From the NCBI RefSeq assembly GCF_900177535.1, contig NZ_FXAJ01000005.1:1-64000 (forward strand): a stretch of DNA of 64,000 bases, in the 5' to 3' direction. The notes beneath the pieces are model-generated. The model made no database searches, was not told the DNA's origin, and saw only the letters and a list, made by a program, of their open reading frames with translations. Below are positions 1 through 8,471 of the stretch, piece after piece. Origin of the DNA: Priestia filamentosa (GTDB lineage: Bacteria > Bacillota > Bacilli > Bacillales > Bacillaceae_H). Every line of letters begins with the position of its first letter. Position 1 is the first letter of the stretch. A program made the translations under genes and the position numbers.

Positions 1-63
1 ACTTGCATGTATTAGGCACGCCGCCAGCGTTCGTCCTGAGCCAGGATCAAACTCTCCATAGAA
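1..63 (-). rRNA. 16S ribosomal RNA, 5' end only
   Basis: Read on the minus strand, this stretch is the 5' end of a bacterial 16S rRNA gene. It contains AGAGTTTGATCCTGGCTCAG followed by the equally conserved GACGAACGCTGGCGGCGTGC. The gene runs off the left edge, so only about 4 percent is visible. The 5' boundary at about 63 is set by comparison with the usual Bacillus start, a few bases before GGAGAGTTTGATC, and may be off by a few bases. Two strong tandem promoters lie upstream, as expected of an rrn operon. Confidence 0.97.
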
Positions 64-207
64 AGTTTGGTTTCATCTTTCGATGTCCATAGCTTTTTGT
101 TTCTAATAAGAAACGTTGTTTTAAAAATAAAATAGAATTAACGTTGACGTATTTTGTTCAGTTTTCAAAGGTCAATCACTTCATTCGTCGTTAACAGCGA
201 CTTTTAT
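64..207 (-). other. rrn operon leader
   Basis: This is the transcribed leader between the rrn P2 promoter and the 16S 5' end, read on the minus strand. It contains CTTTGAAAACTGAACAAAA at about 148-170, a motif found in Bacillus rRNA leaders and thought to take part in antitermination and rRNA processing. No gene is seen in it. Confidence 0.7.
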
Positions 208-236
208 ATCTTATCACTTCTTTAGAAGTGTGTCAA
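208..236 (-). promoter_or_regulatory. rrn P2 promoter
   Basis: On the minus strand, TTGACA (231-236) and TAAGAT (208-213) are separated by exactly 17 bases. This is a near-perfect sigma-A promoter about 145 bases upstream of the 16S start. Confidence 0.9.
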
Positions 237-301
237 CAACTTTTTTTAAAATGTTTTTTAGCTTTTTTCTGTTTTGTGCTACCGTAGCAGCGACAAGTAA
301 T

Positions 302-330
302 AATTTATCACGTATTAAATTGTTTTGCAA
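302..330 (-). promoter_or_regulatory. rrn P1 promoter
   Basis: On the minus strand, TTGCAA (325-330) and TAAATT (302-307) are separated by 17 bases, about 94 bases upstream of P2. Tandem P1/P2 promoters are typical of Bacillus rrn operons. Confidence 0.8.
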
Positions 331-451
331 TAGTTTTTTTAAATTTTTTCAAAAAAACTTAAGAACCTTAGTACATATGGAGTTTTAACTTCTTTCTGCT
401 TAACATATCCTATCATTATTTAGAAGAAATGAAAATGTTTATTAATAGTTT

Positions 452-480
452 TTATTTCAATTATAAAAAGGTGCTATAAT
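452..480 (+). promoter_or_regulatory. probable thiT promoter
   Basis: A perfect -10 hexamer TATAAT at 475-480 is preceded by TGC, an extended -10 arrangement. The -35 is poor (TTATTT at 452-457). It lies about 95 bases before the thiT start. The leader between them has none of the conserved TPP-riboswitch core sequences. Confidence 0.55.
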
Positions 481-576
481 CTACAACGTACCTATTCACT
501 ACTTCACATACTTGCCTTTCTATAGAAGAAAAGTATATTGTAGCCAAGAAAATTATTGAATGAAAGAGGTGTTTAC

Positions 577-1137
577 ATGCAGCGTGGCCGCACTTTAGTT
601 TTAGCAGAAATAAGTATCATGACTGCCCTTGCCTTCCTATTAGACATTGTTGCTCAATTTTTCTCTCTTCCTCAGGGAGGTGCAATTTCCATTTCAATGG
701 TCCCTGTTCTGATCGTTGCTTTTCGTCATGGTATAAAGGAAGGCCTTGCTTCTGGTTTTTTATTAGGTCTTCTACAAGTTATAGTAGGACCAAGTCAAAT
801 TTACACCCCTGTACAAGGTCTTATTGATTATCTCATTGCCTTTACAGTTATCGGATTTGCAGGATTAACTCGAAAAGGAATTATTTCTTCTCTAACAAAC
901 AATCACACCGGAAAAGTTATTTTGTACGTTGTTTTAGGATCTTTTGTAGGCAGTTTTTTGCGTTATCTTGCGCACTGCGTATCAGGTTATTTCTTTTTTG
1001 CTGTTTATGCTCCAAAAGATGTTCCTCTTTTGTGGTATACGATTGTTTATAACAGCACATATATGATACCAGCTTTTGTGTTAAGCACGATTGTAACATG
1101 CCTGATTTTAATTTCTTCTAAAAGACTGTTTATCTAA
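577..1137 (+). CDS. thiT: Thiamine transporter ThiT (ECF S component)
   Basis: This is a 186-residue, strongly hydrophobic protein with about six membrane segments. It is the substrate-binding S component of an energy-coupling-factor thiamine importer, which works with the shared EcfA/A'/T module encoded elsewhere. It is recognised by close similarity to B. subtilis YuaJ/ThiT: the early LPQGGAISISM stretch, the HCVSGYFFFAVYAPK segment near residue 135 and the YNSTYMIPAF segment near residue 160, regions that form the thiamine site in the family. The start at 577 follows AAAGAGGTG with good spacing; a TTG 21 bases upstream has no ribosome-binding site. Regulation is notable because B. subtilis thiT has a TPP riboswitch and none is seen here. 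Confidence 0.9.
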   Translation: MQRGRTLVLAEISIMTALAFLLDIVAQFFSLPQGGAISISMVPVLIVAFRHGIKEGLASGFLLGLLQVIVGPSQIYTPVQGLIDYLIAFTVIGFAGLTRKGIISSLTNNHTGKVILYVVLGSFVGSFLRYLAHCVSGYFFFAVYAPKDVPLLWYTIVYNSTYMIPAFVLSTIVTCLILISSKRLFI

Positions 1138-1202
1138 TGAGCATAAACTAGTAAATCTCTACATACTTTCATAGTAAAGATGCTAGAGAGGAGTTTACAC
1201 TC

Positions 1203-1388
1203 ATGTTAATTCAGTTAGGAATGTGGCTATCTTTCCTAATGGCCATCTCCCTTATTTGTTTTGCTTACTTTGAAGGAATCAAAATAGGAGATAGGAGAGG
1301 AAAAGTAGAAGGCAGCCACTTTATATTAAGTTCTGTATTTGGCCTCATTTTTTGTTTATTTTTCTTTCACTTTCAGGACATGCTTTAA
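1203..1388 (+). CDS. Small hypothetical membrane protein
   Basis: This 61-residue protein has two predicted membrane helices (about residues 3-23 and 42-58). They are joined by a charged linker containing GIKIGDRRGKVEGSH. The start ATG follows AGAGAGGAG with a spacing of about nine, and an intrinsic terminator begins at the stop codon, so it looks expressed. I do not recognise the family. It sits 65 bases downstream of thiT in the same orientation and may be co-transcribed with it. Confidence 0.6.
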   Translation: MLIQLGMWLSFLMAISLICFAYFEGIKIGDRRGKVEGSHFILSSVFGLIFCLFFFHFQDML

Positions 1389-1416
1389 AGCCTCTCGCCA
1401 AGCGGAAGGCTTTTTT
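1388..1416 (+). terminator. Intrinsic terminator
   Basis: AAGCCT (1388-1393) pairs with AGGCTT (1407-1412) and is followed by a run of six T. It overlaps the stop codon of the small membrane gene and ends the thiT transcript. Confidence 0.75.
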
Positions 1417-1547
1417 GTCTTTCTTTTCTTCTTGTCCTCTTTGTACTACCTCCCTCTTATAGCGCATATATCTTATAGACATAAAGTGTTAAGTTCTAGC
1501 CAGTGATCTTCCTTCTTTTCACCTTATAACGAAAGCGAGGTAAGAAC

Positions 1548-2225
1548 ATGTATTACGAAACGATATTAAAGCTTGGAATATCGGCTGTGCTAGGGTTAAT
1601 TATTGGTCTTGAAAGAGAACTAAAGCGAAAACCTGTTGGATTAAAGACTTCACTTGTAATGTCCATTGTAAGCTGTATTTTAACTATCGTCTCTATCGAA
1701 TCTGCTTATTTATTTGAAAAAGCAAGTAACATTACAATGGATCCTTTGCGACTTGCCGCTCAAATTGTATCTGGTATAGGATTCCTTGGAGCAGGGGTGA
1801 TTCTGAGAAGAGAAAATGATAGTATTTCAGGCTTAACGACAGCTGCACTCATATGGGGAGCTGCTGGAATTGGCATTACGGTTGGAGCTGGCTTTTACAC
1901 AGAAGCTGTGATTGCCGTTATTCTTCTTATGATCAGCGTTGAATTTATACCTTTCCTTACTAAACTGATTGGCCCTAAGCAGTTTAAAGAGAAAGAGATT
2001 CGACTGGAGCTAACCGTCTCTAGAGATGTTCATTTAACAACTCTTATCTCTGAAATCAAAAATTTAAATTTAAGGGTAAAACACGTTCGTGTAAAAGACC
2101 TGGATGACTTTGTCGTTATGCAGCTAAAAATCTTGGCCCATGAAAAGCGGTTCACGACAGATGTTTATTATGATATTCAAAAAGTTGCAGGGATTAAGCA
2201 AATTGATATTCAAAGTCTTTCTTAA
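1548..2225 (+). CDS. MgtC/SapB family membrane protein
   Basis: This 225-residue protein has an N-terminal domain of four to five membrane segments (residues 1-140) and a soluble C-terminal domain of about 80 residues. The MgtC signature is clear: GLERELKRKPVGLKT near residue 20 and GIGFLGAGVI near residue 78, followed by SGLTTAALIWGAAGIG. MgtC proteins help cells cope with low magnesium or acid and in some bacteria inhibit the F-type ATP synthase; B. subtilis SapB is a relative. The start follows GCGAGG. It is monocistronic and ends in a strong hairpin shared with the convergent sirC. The physiological role here is not evident from context. Confidence 0.85.
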   Translation: MYYETILKLGISAVLGLIIGLERELKRKPVGLKTSLVMSIVSCILTIVSIESAYLFEKASNITMDPLRLAAQIVSGIGFLGAGVILRRENDSISGLTTAALIWGAAGIGITVGAGFYTEAVIAVILLMISVEFIPFLTKLIGPKQFKEKEIRLELTVSRDVHLTTLISEIKNLNLRVKHVRVKDLDDFVVMQLKILAHEKRFTTDVYYDIQKVAGIKQIDIQSLS

Positions 2226-2230
2226 TAAAC

Positions 2231-2278
2231 AAAAAGTACGAGTTGAGGTTACTACAGCAATCTCTACTCGCACTTTTT
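2231..2278. terminator. Bidirectional terminator between the mgtC-like gene and sirC
   Basis: A 17-base arm (2231-2247) pairs with 2262-2278 with two internal mismatches. A-tracts and T-tracts lie on both ends, so it can stop transcripts from both converging genes. Confidence 0.8.
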
Positions 2279-2891
2279 AATCTTTTTTATATTTATCATA
2301 TAAAGCCTGCCAAAAAAGCTGCTGATGATAAGCATCTTTCATTTCTTCTTGCAGAGAACGATGAAGAAGCTTCTTTTTTTCTTCAGCCTGTTTTTCATTT
2401 TCATGTATAAAAGAACGTGCCTCATTCAGGAAGTCAACATACTGTTCATAGCTTTCATCATAACGTGCTGAAAGTTCATCACGTATCTTTTTAGCTAACA
2501 GCGGGCTTCCTCCCCCTGTTGAGACTGAAATGGTTAAGTCTCCACGTGTGAACTGAGCTGGCACAGTATAGCTCCCCTTATCCCCCTTATGCGCTACGTT
2601 AACAAGCTGATTTGGTGAAGCAGCTTTTAATAGTTTTTCATTATCCTCTGTGTTATTTGTTGCTAATATAACGAGAAATGCCGAGGGAACGTCAAGCTCA
2701 TTTGCTTCTCGCTTTTCCCAATAAACTTCGCCTTTTTCTTCCCACTTCTTGATTTCATCCGTGGCTTCAGGAGAAATAACTGTAACATTTGCTCCTTCTT
2801 TTAAAAGATGTCTAATTTTCCTTGTCGCAACATTACCTCCACCAACAACGAGAGCTTTTTTATTTCTTATATTCAATGTGACAGTGTACAT
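2277..2891 (-). CDS. sirC: Precorrin-2 dehydrogenase (siroheme synthesis)
   Basis: This 204-residue protein matches B. subtilis YlnF/SirC. It oxidises precorrin-2 to sirohydrochlorin with NAD+, the second step from uroporphyrinogen III to siroheme, the cofactor of sulfite and nitrite reductases. An N-terminal Rossmann fold carries VVGGGNVATRK near residue 15, and the family motif STGGGSPLLAKKIRDEL lies near residue 123. The C-terminal helical region completes the dimer. The start overlaps the end of sirB by 19 bases, which implies translational coupling. It is the last gene of the sulfate operon and ends in a bidirectional hairpin. Confidence 0.93.
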   Translation of the reverse strand: MYTVTLNIRNKKALVVGGGNVATRKIRHLLKEGANVTVISPEATDEIKKWEEKGEVYWEKREANELDVPSAFLVILATNNTEDNEKLLKAASPNQLVNVAHKGDKGSYTVPAQFTRGDLTISVSTGGGSPLLAKKIRDELSARYDESYEQYVDFLNEARSFIHENEKQAEEKKKLLHRSLQEEMKDAYHQQLFWQALYDKYKKD

Positions 2892-3649
2892 AATCCTTCT
2901 CCATTAAACATTAAGTTTCCCTTTTGAGTTTTCCACTTTTCAATTCTCTCAGCAAGAATGTCTTCTAAAATAGTATGATAACCTAAGAATGAACATAGAA
3001 AAATGTTCGAAGAGTCAACAAGCAGCTGACTTACATCTGCTGCAATTTGTCTCATGAGTAACCCAGTGAAAAGAATATACGGAACAATGTAAACTTGCTT
3101 ATTTCCTTCAAGCCCACGAAGCCCCTGTTCAAAAGTAGGTTCTGCTGCAGCAAGAAAGCATGTATCCACTTTTAAGAAACCGCCTCGTCTTTCTAACATA
3201 AGGGCAATTTCATTTAAATCACGTTTCACATCTGGATCACTGCTTCCTCTACCAACGAGTAAAACTGTCGCATCTTTATCAATCATACTGTTAGCTTCAC
3301 GTATACGGTCCATTAATACATCAACAAGTTTGTCATGAACCCCAAAAGGAGTTCCATAAACAACTTCAATTTCTGGATGTGCTTCAGCTAAGGAAAGCAA
3401 TATTTCTGGTATATCTTTTTTTGCATGCCCTGCTGTTAAAAGAAGAATCGGGACAGCTACAATTTTTGTTGCCCCCTGCCTTATACATCGAGCAAAAGCT
3501 TCTTCAATAGTTGGTTCAGCAAGTTCCAAAAAACATGCTTCTTGAATAGGAACGTTTACTTTCTCTTTGCAACGTTCAATAAATTGCCGTGCTCCGATCT
3601 GTCCATCTCTAATCCGCGTCCCGTGACAAATATACAATACAGCTTCCAC
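2873..3649 (-). CDS. sirB: Sirohydrochlorin ferrochelatase
   Basis: This 258-residue CbiX-type chelatase inserts Fe2+ into sirohydrochlorin to make siroheme. The N-terminal half starts with VLYICHGTR, whose His is the expected metal ligand. A second CbiX-like half follows, with LLVGRGSSDPD near residue 130, as in the two-domain SirB/YlnE proteins. GTG is the start, preceded by GAGGG. It lies 14 bases after sumT and overlaps sirC. Confidence 0.92.
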   Translation of the reverse strand: MEAVLYICHGTRIRDGQIGARQFIERCKEKVNVPIQEACFLELAEPTIEEAFARCIRQGATKIVAVPILLLTAGHAKKDIPEILLSLAEAHPEIEVVYGTPFGVHDKLVDVLMDRIREANSMIDKDATVLLVGRGSSDPDVKRDLNEIALMLERRGGFLKVDTCFLAAAEPTFEQGLRGLEGNKQVYIVPYILFTGLLMRQIAADVSQLLVDSSNIFLCSFLGYHTILEDILAERIEKWKTQKGNLMFNGEGLCTLSH

Positions 3650-3663
3650 TTTGATCCCTCACT

Positions 3664-4443
3664 TTAGAAAACTTGTTCAACATATTGCTGCGTATTTTCT
3701 TCAAACCAACTTAATTTGTCTTTTAGCACAACAACCTCTCCAACAATGACCATACTTGGATTCTTCACTTTTTCTCTATGAGCTATATCAATAATCGTAT
3801 CAAGTGTACCTACTACAGTTTTTTGCTCAGTATAAGTTCCCCAGTGAATCAATGCAACGGGTGTGTCAGGACTCTTGCCGTGTTGAATAAGCTGTTCGCA
3901 AATATATGATAGATTTTTAATGCCCATATAAATGGCTAATGTGTCAATTCCTTTAGCTAGAGCTTCCCATTTCACATGTTCATCTTCCTGTTTGCGATGA
4001 CCTGTCACAAAAGCAAAGCTTCCGCTGTATTCACGATGTGTAACAGGGATACCAGCATAAGCAGCTGCTGCAATCCCTGAGGTGATGCCTGGAACAATTT
4101 CAAAAGAGATACCGTTTTGAACAAGAATTTCAGCTTCCTCGCCACCACGACCGAACACAAATGGATCTCCACCTTTTAATCGAACAACCGTTTTTCCTTC
4201 TTTAGCATGTTTTACAAGGGCATTATTGATTGCCTCTTGTTGAAGGATATGAGCATTTGGAGATTTGCCACAGTAGATAAGGTCAGCACCTTTTTTGGCA
4301 TATGTTAATAGATGTTTATTAACAAGACGATCATATAAAATGACGTCAGCCCCTCCAATACAGCGGATTCCTTTTAAAGTTATAAGTTCCGGGTCTCCTG
4401 GTCCTGCTCCAACTAAATAAACCTTTCCAATGTTCACGTACAT
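3664..4443 (-). CDS. sumT: Uroporphyrinogen-III C-methyltransferase
   Basis: This 259-residue SAM-dependent methylase (YlnD/CobA class) converts uroporphyrinogen III to precorrin-2. Family motifs are VYLVGAGPGDPELITLKG at the N-terminus, VVRLKGGDPFVFGRGGEEAE near residue 85 and VPGITSGIAAAAYAGIPVTH near residue 120. I place the start at the ATG at 4443, which follows GGAGAGG; an upstream in-frame TTG (4455) has no ribosome-binding site. Unlike the fused E. coli CysG, the three siroheme activities are separate proteins here. A long hairpin separates it from cysC. Confidence 0.95.
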   Translation of the reverse strand: MYVNIGKVYLVGAGPGDPELITLKGIRCIGGADVILYDRLVNKHLLTYAKKGADLIYCGKSPNAHILQQEAINNALVKHAKEGKTVVRLKGGDPFVFGRGGEEAEILVQNGISFEIVPGITSGIAAAAYAGIPVTHREYSGSFAFVTGHRKQEDEHVKWEALAKGIDTLAIYMGIKNLSYICEQLIQHGKSPDTPVALIHWGTYTEQKTVVGTLDTIIDIAHREKVKNPSMVIVGEVVVLKDKLSWFEENTQQYVEQVF

Positions 4444-4565
4444 CTTCCTCTCCAAGTTGTCAGTTTATACACTCTATTCTTAACTTTATATTATTAATGT
4501 ACCAACATATCTCTAAAATTTGAACCATCAGTTGGAGATGCTTTGGATAAGCTATCTTTAAGAAT

Positions 4566-4593
4566 AAGGCTCATAGCATTCACTATGAGCCTT
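4566..4593 (-). other. Intercistronic hairpin between cysC and sumT
   Basis: AAGGCTCATAG (4566-4576) and CTATGAGCCTT (4583-4593) form an 11-bp perfect stem with a 6-base loop. On the minus strand the hairpin is followed by ATTCTTAAAG, a poor T-tract, so it may be a leaky terminator or an RNA-stability element. A second copy of AAGGCTC lies next to it at about 4601-4608. Confidence 0.6.
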
Positions 4594-4633
4594 AGACTAA
4601 GAGCCTTACGTGACTCCCTTTTATAGAAAACTC

Positions 4634-5233
4634 CTAGATGAAGTTTTCATTTTTTAAATATGCGACAATTTGGTCTACACATTCTTCTACACTATACTGA
4701 TCAGAATGAACTGTGATTTCAGGGTTCTCTGGAGCTTCATATGGAGAACTAATTCCTGTAAAATCTTTAATTTCTCCAGCACGAGCTTTTTGATAAAGTC
4801 CTTTTGGATCACGACGCTCACATTCTTCTAGATTACAGTCAATATAAACTTCAACAAATTCATTTTCCTCTACAATTTCTCTTACTTGTTTTCGGTCCTC
4901 AATAAAAGGAGAAATAAAAGCTGTTAGCACAACTTGACCACTATCTACGAAAAGCTTTGAAACTTCTCCAATACGACGGATATTTTCCGTACGATCTTCC
5001 GCAGAGAAACCGAGGTTTTTATTTAATCCAAAACGAATGTTATCTCCGTCTAGCACATACTCATTGATGCCCTCTTGAAACAGGCGATGCGCAACAGCAT
5101 TTGCAATTGTTGATTTCCCAGAACCCGACAGCCCAGTGAACCATAGAATAAAGCTATGATGTCCGCTTTTTTTACGGCGATCTTGTTTCGTTACGCCACT
5201 TTCATGCCATGTAATATTTGTTGACTCACCCAT
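4634..5233 (-). CDS. cysC: Adenylylsulfate (APS) kinase
   Basis: This 199-residue kinase phosphorylates APS to PAPS. The P-loop is GLSGSGKST near residue 34, followed by the family stretches [15 protein letters not shown] and FISPFIEDR. Length and motifs fit CysC. The start follows GGGGG, and the stop lies just before the hairpin that separates it from sumT. It is 12 bases downstream of sat, which makes its substrate. Confidence 0.95.
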   Translation of the reverse strand: MGESTNITWHESGVTKQDRRKKSGHHSFILWFTGLSGSGKSTIANAVAHRLFQEGINEYVLDGDNIRFGLNKNLGFSAEDRTENIRRIGEVSKLFVDSGQVVLTAFISPFIEDRKQVREIVEENEFVEVYIDCNLEECERRDPKGLYQKARAGEIKDFTGISSPYEAPENPEITVHSDQYSVEECVDQIVAYLKNENFI

Positions 5234-5245
5234 TGCTTTTCCCCC

Positions 5246-6391
5246 TTATGATTGAACAGTCTGCTGTTTCATTCCTTTAATAAGTACTTCAACAACTTCA
5301 CGACGGCTAAATGTGCTTGGTGGCACTTCTCCATTACGAAGCATTTCACGTACTTTTGTACCTGATAAAATCATACGATCTTCTTTACCATGTGGACACG
5401 TTTTTGTCGAAGCCATTCCTTCACACTTTTTGCAATAGAAGCTATGTTCAAAGAATAGGGGGGTGATGCCTAACTCTTCACTTGTGAAATTACGGAAAAT
5501 TAATTGTGCATCATATGTTCCATAATAATCACCGACTCCCGCATGATCACGTCCGACAATAAAGTGCGTGCAGCCATAGTTTTTACGAACCATCGCATGG
5601 AAAATCGCTTCACGAGGACCAGCATAACGCATTGCCGCTGGGAACACAGCTAAGAATACACGATCTTTTGGATAATAGTTTTTCAGCAGAACTTCATAGC
5701 TTTCCATACGGATGTCTGCTGGAATATCGTCTGATTTAGTCTCTCCAACTAATGGATTTAAAAAGAGACCATCAACAATTTCTAGAGCTGTTTTTTGAAT
5801 ATATTCATGAGCGCGGTGCACAGGGTTACGCGTTTGGAACCCAACTACCTTTTCCCATCCAAGCTCTTCAAACTTAGCGCGTGTATCTTTTGGATCTAAA
5901 TGATAGCCAGCAAATTTCTTCTCTTCACGGCGTACAAGGGTAATTTTCCCTGCTACATACACATCCGGACGTTCTAGCATTTTTTTCACACCTGGGTGAG
6001 CTGCTTCAGTCGTACGATAAACTTTTTCAGCTTCCACTTCTTTATTTGGCTTATAAGCTTCTTCAAAATGAAGTACTCCATAGACAACACCATTTTTAGT
6101 CAACTTAACATCTTCACCAGCTTGAAGTGTTTCGGCTACCTTTTCTTCAACAGGTAATGTAACTGGAATACTCCATACTGTGCCATCAGCTAATTTCATA
6201 GTGTGGACAACACTCTCATAATCTTCTTTTCCTAAGAAGCCTTGTAAAGGACTGTATCCTCCGATTGCAATTAACTCTAAATCACTTAGAGCCATCGGAT
6301 CTAGCTCAATACTTTTAGAAATCCCGTCATATTTATAATCTGGATTAAAACGATTAATTAGTGTACCTCCATGTGGCTGACTTGCTGTCAT
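5246..6391 (-). CDS. sat: Sulfate adenylyltransferase (ATP sulfurylase)
   Basis: This is an approximately 381-residue ATP sulfurylase of the archaeal/Bacillus type, which makes APS from sulfate and ATP. Visible motifs are [15 protein letters not shown] near residue 187 (substrate-binding QxRNPxHxAH), [13 protein letters not shown] near residue 283 and the C-terminal zinc-ligand-like region around [21 protein letters not shown] at 6391 follows GGGAGG with eight bases of spacing; a GTG one codon upstream is the alternative. It lies between cysP and cysC in the operon. Confidence 0.95.
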   Translation of the reverse strand: MTASQPHGGTLINRFNPDYKYDGISKSIELDPMALSDLELIAIGGYSPLQGFLGKEDYESVVHTMKLADGTVWSIPVTLPVEEKVAETLQAGEDVKLTKNGVVYGVLHFEEAYKPNKEVEAEKVYRTTEAAHPGVKKMLERPDVYVAGKITLVRREEKKFAGYHLDPKDTRAKFEELGWEKVVGFQTRNPVHRAHEYIQKTALEIVDGLFLNPLVGETKSDDIPADIRMESYEVLLKNYYPKDRVFLAVFPAAMRYAGPREAIFHAMVRKNYGCTHFIVGRDHAGVGDYYGTYDAQLIFRNFTSEELGITPLFFEHSFYCKKCEGMASTKTCPHGKEDRMILSGTKVREMLRNGEVPPSTFSRREVVEVLIKGMKQQTVQS

Positions 6392-6434
6392 CACAAAAAC
6401 CTCCCAAGTATTATTGTATATTCAATCTCTTAAT

Positions 6435-7517
6435 TTAAAGAGTTGTTCGTTCCGCTGACGTTACTTTTAGTTTTTTTTTGCTTGAATTTTGCGCAAGACT
6501 TACAGTGCCAAGCGTAGCTAAGCAGCAGATGATGATAACAAAAAATGAGTACCAATCATCTTGAATTGTTAGCTTGACTAGCCCATAAGAAATCATTAAG
6601 GAAAAGATAGGTGACACGACCCAAACTTTAACCATTTGAAACACGATACTTTTTTGCCAGATTCCTGCTCCCTGTTTTGCAGTTCCTACTCCAATGATAG
6701 AAGAGGTTGTCACTTGTGTGAGAGGGATAGGCAATCCAAATAGAGAGGCTACAAAAACAAGACCTCCTCCTGTTAGAGAAATCATAATTCCTTCTCCCTT
6801 AGAAAGAGCCGTTATTTTCTTACCGTTTGTTTCAAGCACTCTTCCACCTAATAAAAGAGCTCCAAGGGCGATAAAAGCGCCCCCAACAATTACACCGAAA
6901 GAAGCGCTGATAACACCGGCACCAACAAGCGGCCCCACGGCGTTTGCAACATTGTTCATTCCAGCTGAAAAAGCTTCAAAGCACCCTGCAATAAGAAGAA
7001 AGAAAACTAAATATTTCTCTCTCCCCTGCTTTTTCTTGAATTTTTCTCTTCTTTTTTGAGTCATAACCCACTTACGAATAATGTACGTAATAAAGAAAGA
7101 GAAAACTGGAACAAAAACCCAAAAGAAGACAATTTCCAAAATAGAGCTTATATACAAAGCTTGATAAGCAACTCCTACCCCTACTACTGCTCCAACAGTC
7201 ACTTCACTTGTTGAAAGTGGGATACCCATCAAGTTTGCAAAGAACAGAGTACTTGTTGCTGCTAATAAAATAATGACTGCGATTTTAACACTCGCAATAT
7301 CTTCTGGAATAATGCCATTACCTATTGTTTTTACAACTTCTGTTCCAAAATATGAACCAAGTAAAATAAAGAGGCTACATATAAGAAGAGCTTTTCTTTT
7401 TGATTTTATAGCTCCAGAACCATATGCAACCCCCATTGTTGCAGCAGCACCACTTGCCCCAATATTCATGGCAAAAAAGAGTGCGATAATAATGGCTATC
7501 GTTGTAAACATGGTCAA
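6435..7517 (-). CDS. cysP: Sulfate permease CysP (PiT family)
   Basis: This 360-residue membrane protein has about ten helices and belongs to the phosphate-transporter-like (PiT) family. Its position between cysH and sat matches B. subtilis CysP, an ion-gradient-driven sulfate transporter. Duplicated PiT repeats are visible: an N-terminal NIGASGAAATMGVAYGSG with PLSTSEVTVGA, and in the second half NNVANAVGPLVGAG with PLTQVTTSSIIGVG. The start is uncertain. TTG at 7517 has AAAAGG seven bases upstream; ATG at 7511 is the alternative. Only 14 bases separate it from cysH. Confidence 0.9.
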   Translation of the reverse strand: MTMFTTIAIIIALFFAMNIGASGAAATMGVAYGSGAIKSKRKALLICSLFILLGSYFGTEVVKTIGNGIIPEDIASVKIAVIILLAATSTLFFANLMGIPLSTSEVTVGAVVGVGVAYQALYISSILEIVFFWVFVPVFSFFITYIIRKWVMTQKRREKFKKKQGREKYLVFFLLIAGCFEAFSAGMNNVANAVGPLVGAGVISASFGVIVGGAFIALGALLLGGRVLETNGKKITALSKGEGIMISLTGGGLVFVASLFGLPIPLTQVTTSSIIGVGTAKQGAGIWQKSIVFQMVKVWVVSPIFSLMISYGLVKLTIQDDWYSFFVIIICCLATLGTVSLAQNSSKKKLKVTSAERTTL

Positions 7518-7531
7518 TCAACTACCTTTTA

Positions 7532-8242
7532 TTAAGACTCGTGCAGCCCACATTCTACTTTTTGATTTCCTGACCAGCGACCAGATCGTAAATCCTCCAT
7601 GTTATATGCTGGAGCTGTACATGGTGCACACCCAATACTTGGATATCCTTTATCATGAAGCTCATTGTATGGAAGATCATGTTTGTATACATAGCGCCAA
7701 ATCTCTTTCCAAGTCCAGTGAATAAGCGGGCATACTTTAATTTTATTAAAACGGTTATCTTTATTAATGAAATTTGTATTTTTTCTTGTTTCAGATTGAT
7801 CTCTTCTTAATCCTGAAATCCAGGCATCAACTTCACTCAATGTTTGTTCAAGTGGTAAAATTTTTCGAATATAGCAGCATTGATTTGGCTCACGTTCCCA
7901 AAGTTTGTCTCCATACTGCTCTGCTTGTTGTTCAAGATTAAGAGATGGTTTTTTCATCTCAATATTAAGATCTGGAAAACGCTCTTGGATTTTATCAATC
8001 ACATCGTAAGTCTCTTGAAAATGTACGCCTGTATCTAAAAATACAATGCGTGCTTTTGGATTTACCTTTGCGATGAGATCGATGAGCACTATCCCTTCGA
8101 TCCCGAAACTACAGGCATACACAATTGAATCTCCGTAATAATCATAAGCCCATTTTAGAGTCGCAAGAGCTCCTTTTGTTTCATCATCATGTGCAAATGT
8201 AGGAACCTCATCTGTCCACGTTTCGTATGTTAGCTTTGCCAT
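7532..8242 (-). CDS. cysH: Adenylylsulfate/phosphoadenylylsulfate reductase
   Basis: This 236-residue reductase makes sulfite using thioredoxin electrons. The [4Fe-4S]-type cysteines are present: CC at NQCCYIRK near residue 116 and CxxC at [10 protein letters not shown] near residue 205. The catalytic cysteine lies in the C-terminal KVECGLH. In the family these cluster cysteines go with use of APS, although the B. subtilis enzyme accepts both APS and PAPS. ATG at 8242 follows AAGGTG with five bases; an upstream ATG at 8257 has no site. It is the first enzyme gene of the operon, about 85 bases downstream of yezD. Confidence 0.95.
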   Translation of the reverse strand: MAKLTYETWTDEVPTFAHDDETKGALATLKWAYDYYGDSIVYACSFGIEGIVLIDLIAKVNPKARIVFLDTGVHFQETYDVIDKIQERFPDLNIEMKKPSLNLEQQAEQYGDKLWEREPNQCCYIRKILPLEQTLSEVDAWISGLRRDQSETRKNTNFINKDNRFNKIKVCPLIHWTWKEIWRYVYKHDLPYNELHDKGYPSIGCAPCTAPAYNMEDLRSGRWSGNQKVECGLHES

Positions 8243-8305
8243 ATTCTCACCTTCCATATAAACATTTAATCCGATAGATAAACACGGTTTTAAACTTAAA
8301 AGAAG

Positions 8306-8328
8306 ATAGAACGTTCTAAGCGTTCTAT
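8306..8328 (-). other. Hairpin between yezD and cysH
   Basis: ATAGAACG (8306-8313) and CGTTCTAT (8321-8328) form an 8-bp perfect stem with a 7-base loop, overlapping the yezD stop codon. On the minus strand it is followed by CTTCTTTTAAG, a weak T-tract. It could be a partial terminator setting the ratio of yezD to cysH expression, or a protein-binding palindrome. Confidence 0.5.
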
Positions 8329-8471
8329 TATTTCAAACGAATTTTTTCGACTTTATCAATACCAATAACTTTTCCATCTTGGATAATAAGAGTAACAGAG
8401 CCATATTGTATTGATTGAAGAAGTTCTTCTGTTTTTCGCAAAGCTTCTTTATGATTAGAACTATCCCCCAT
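8328..8471 (-). CDS. yezD: YezD-family small protein (DUF2292)
   Basis: This 47-residue protein has the pattern of the YezD/DUF2292 family: a short N-terminal helix ([20 protein letters not shown]) followed by [17 protein letters not shown]. The ribosome-binding site GAGGAGG is excellent. Its biochemical function is unknown. Its place directly upstream of cysH on the same strand suggests a role linked to sulfate assimilation, as does my recollection that family members often sit next to sulfur genes. Only a weak hairpin separates it from cysH, so it is probably the first gene of the operon. Confidence 0.8.
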   Translation of the reverse strand: MGDSSNHKEALRKTEELLQSIQYGSVTLIIQDGKVIGIDKVEKIRLK

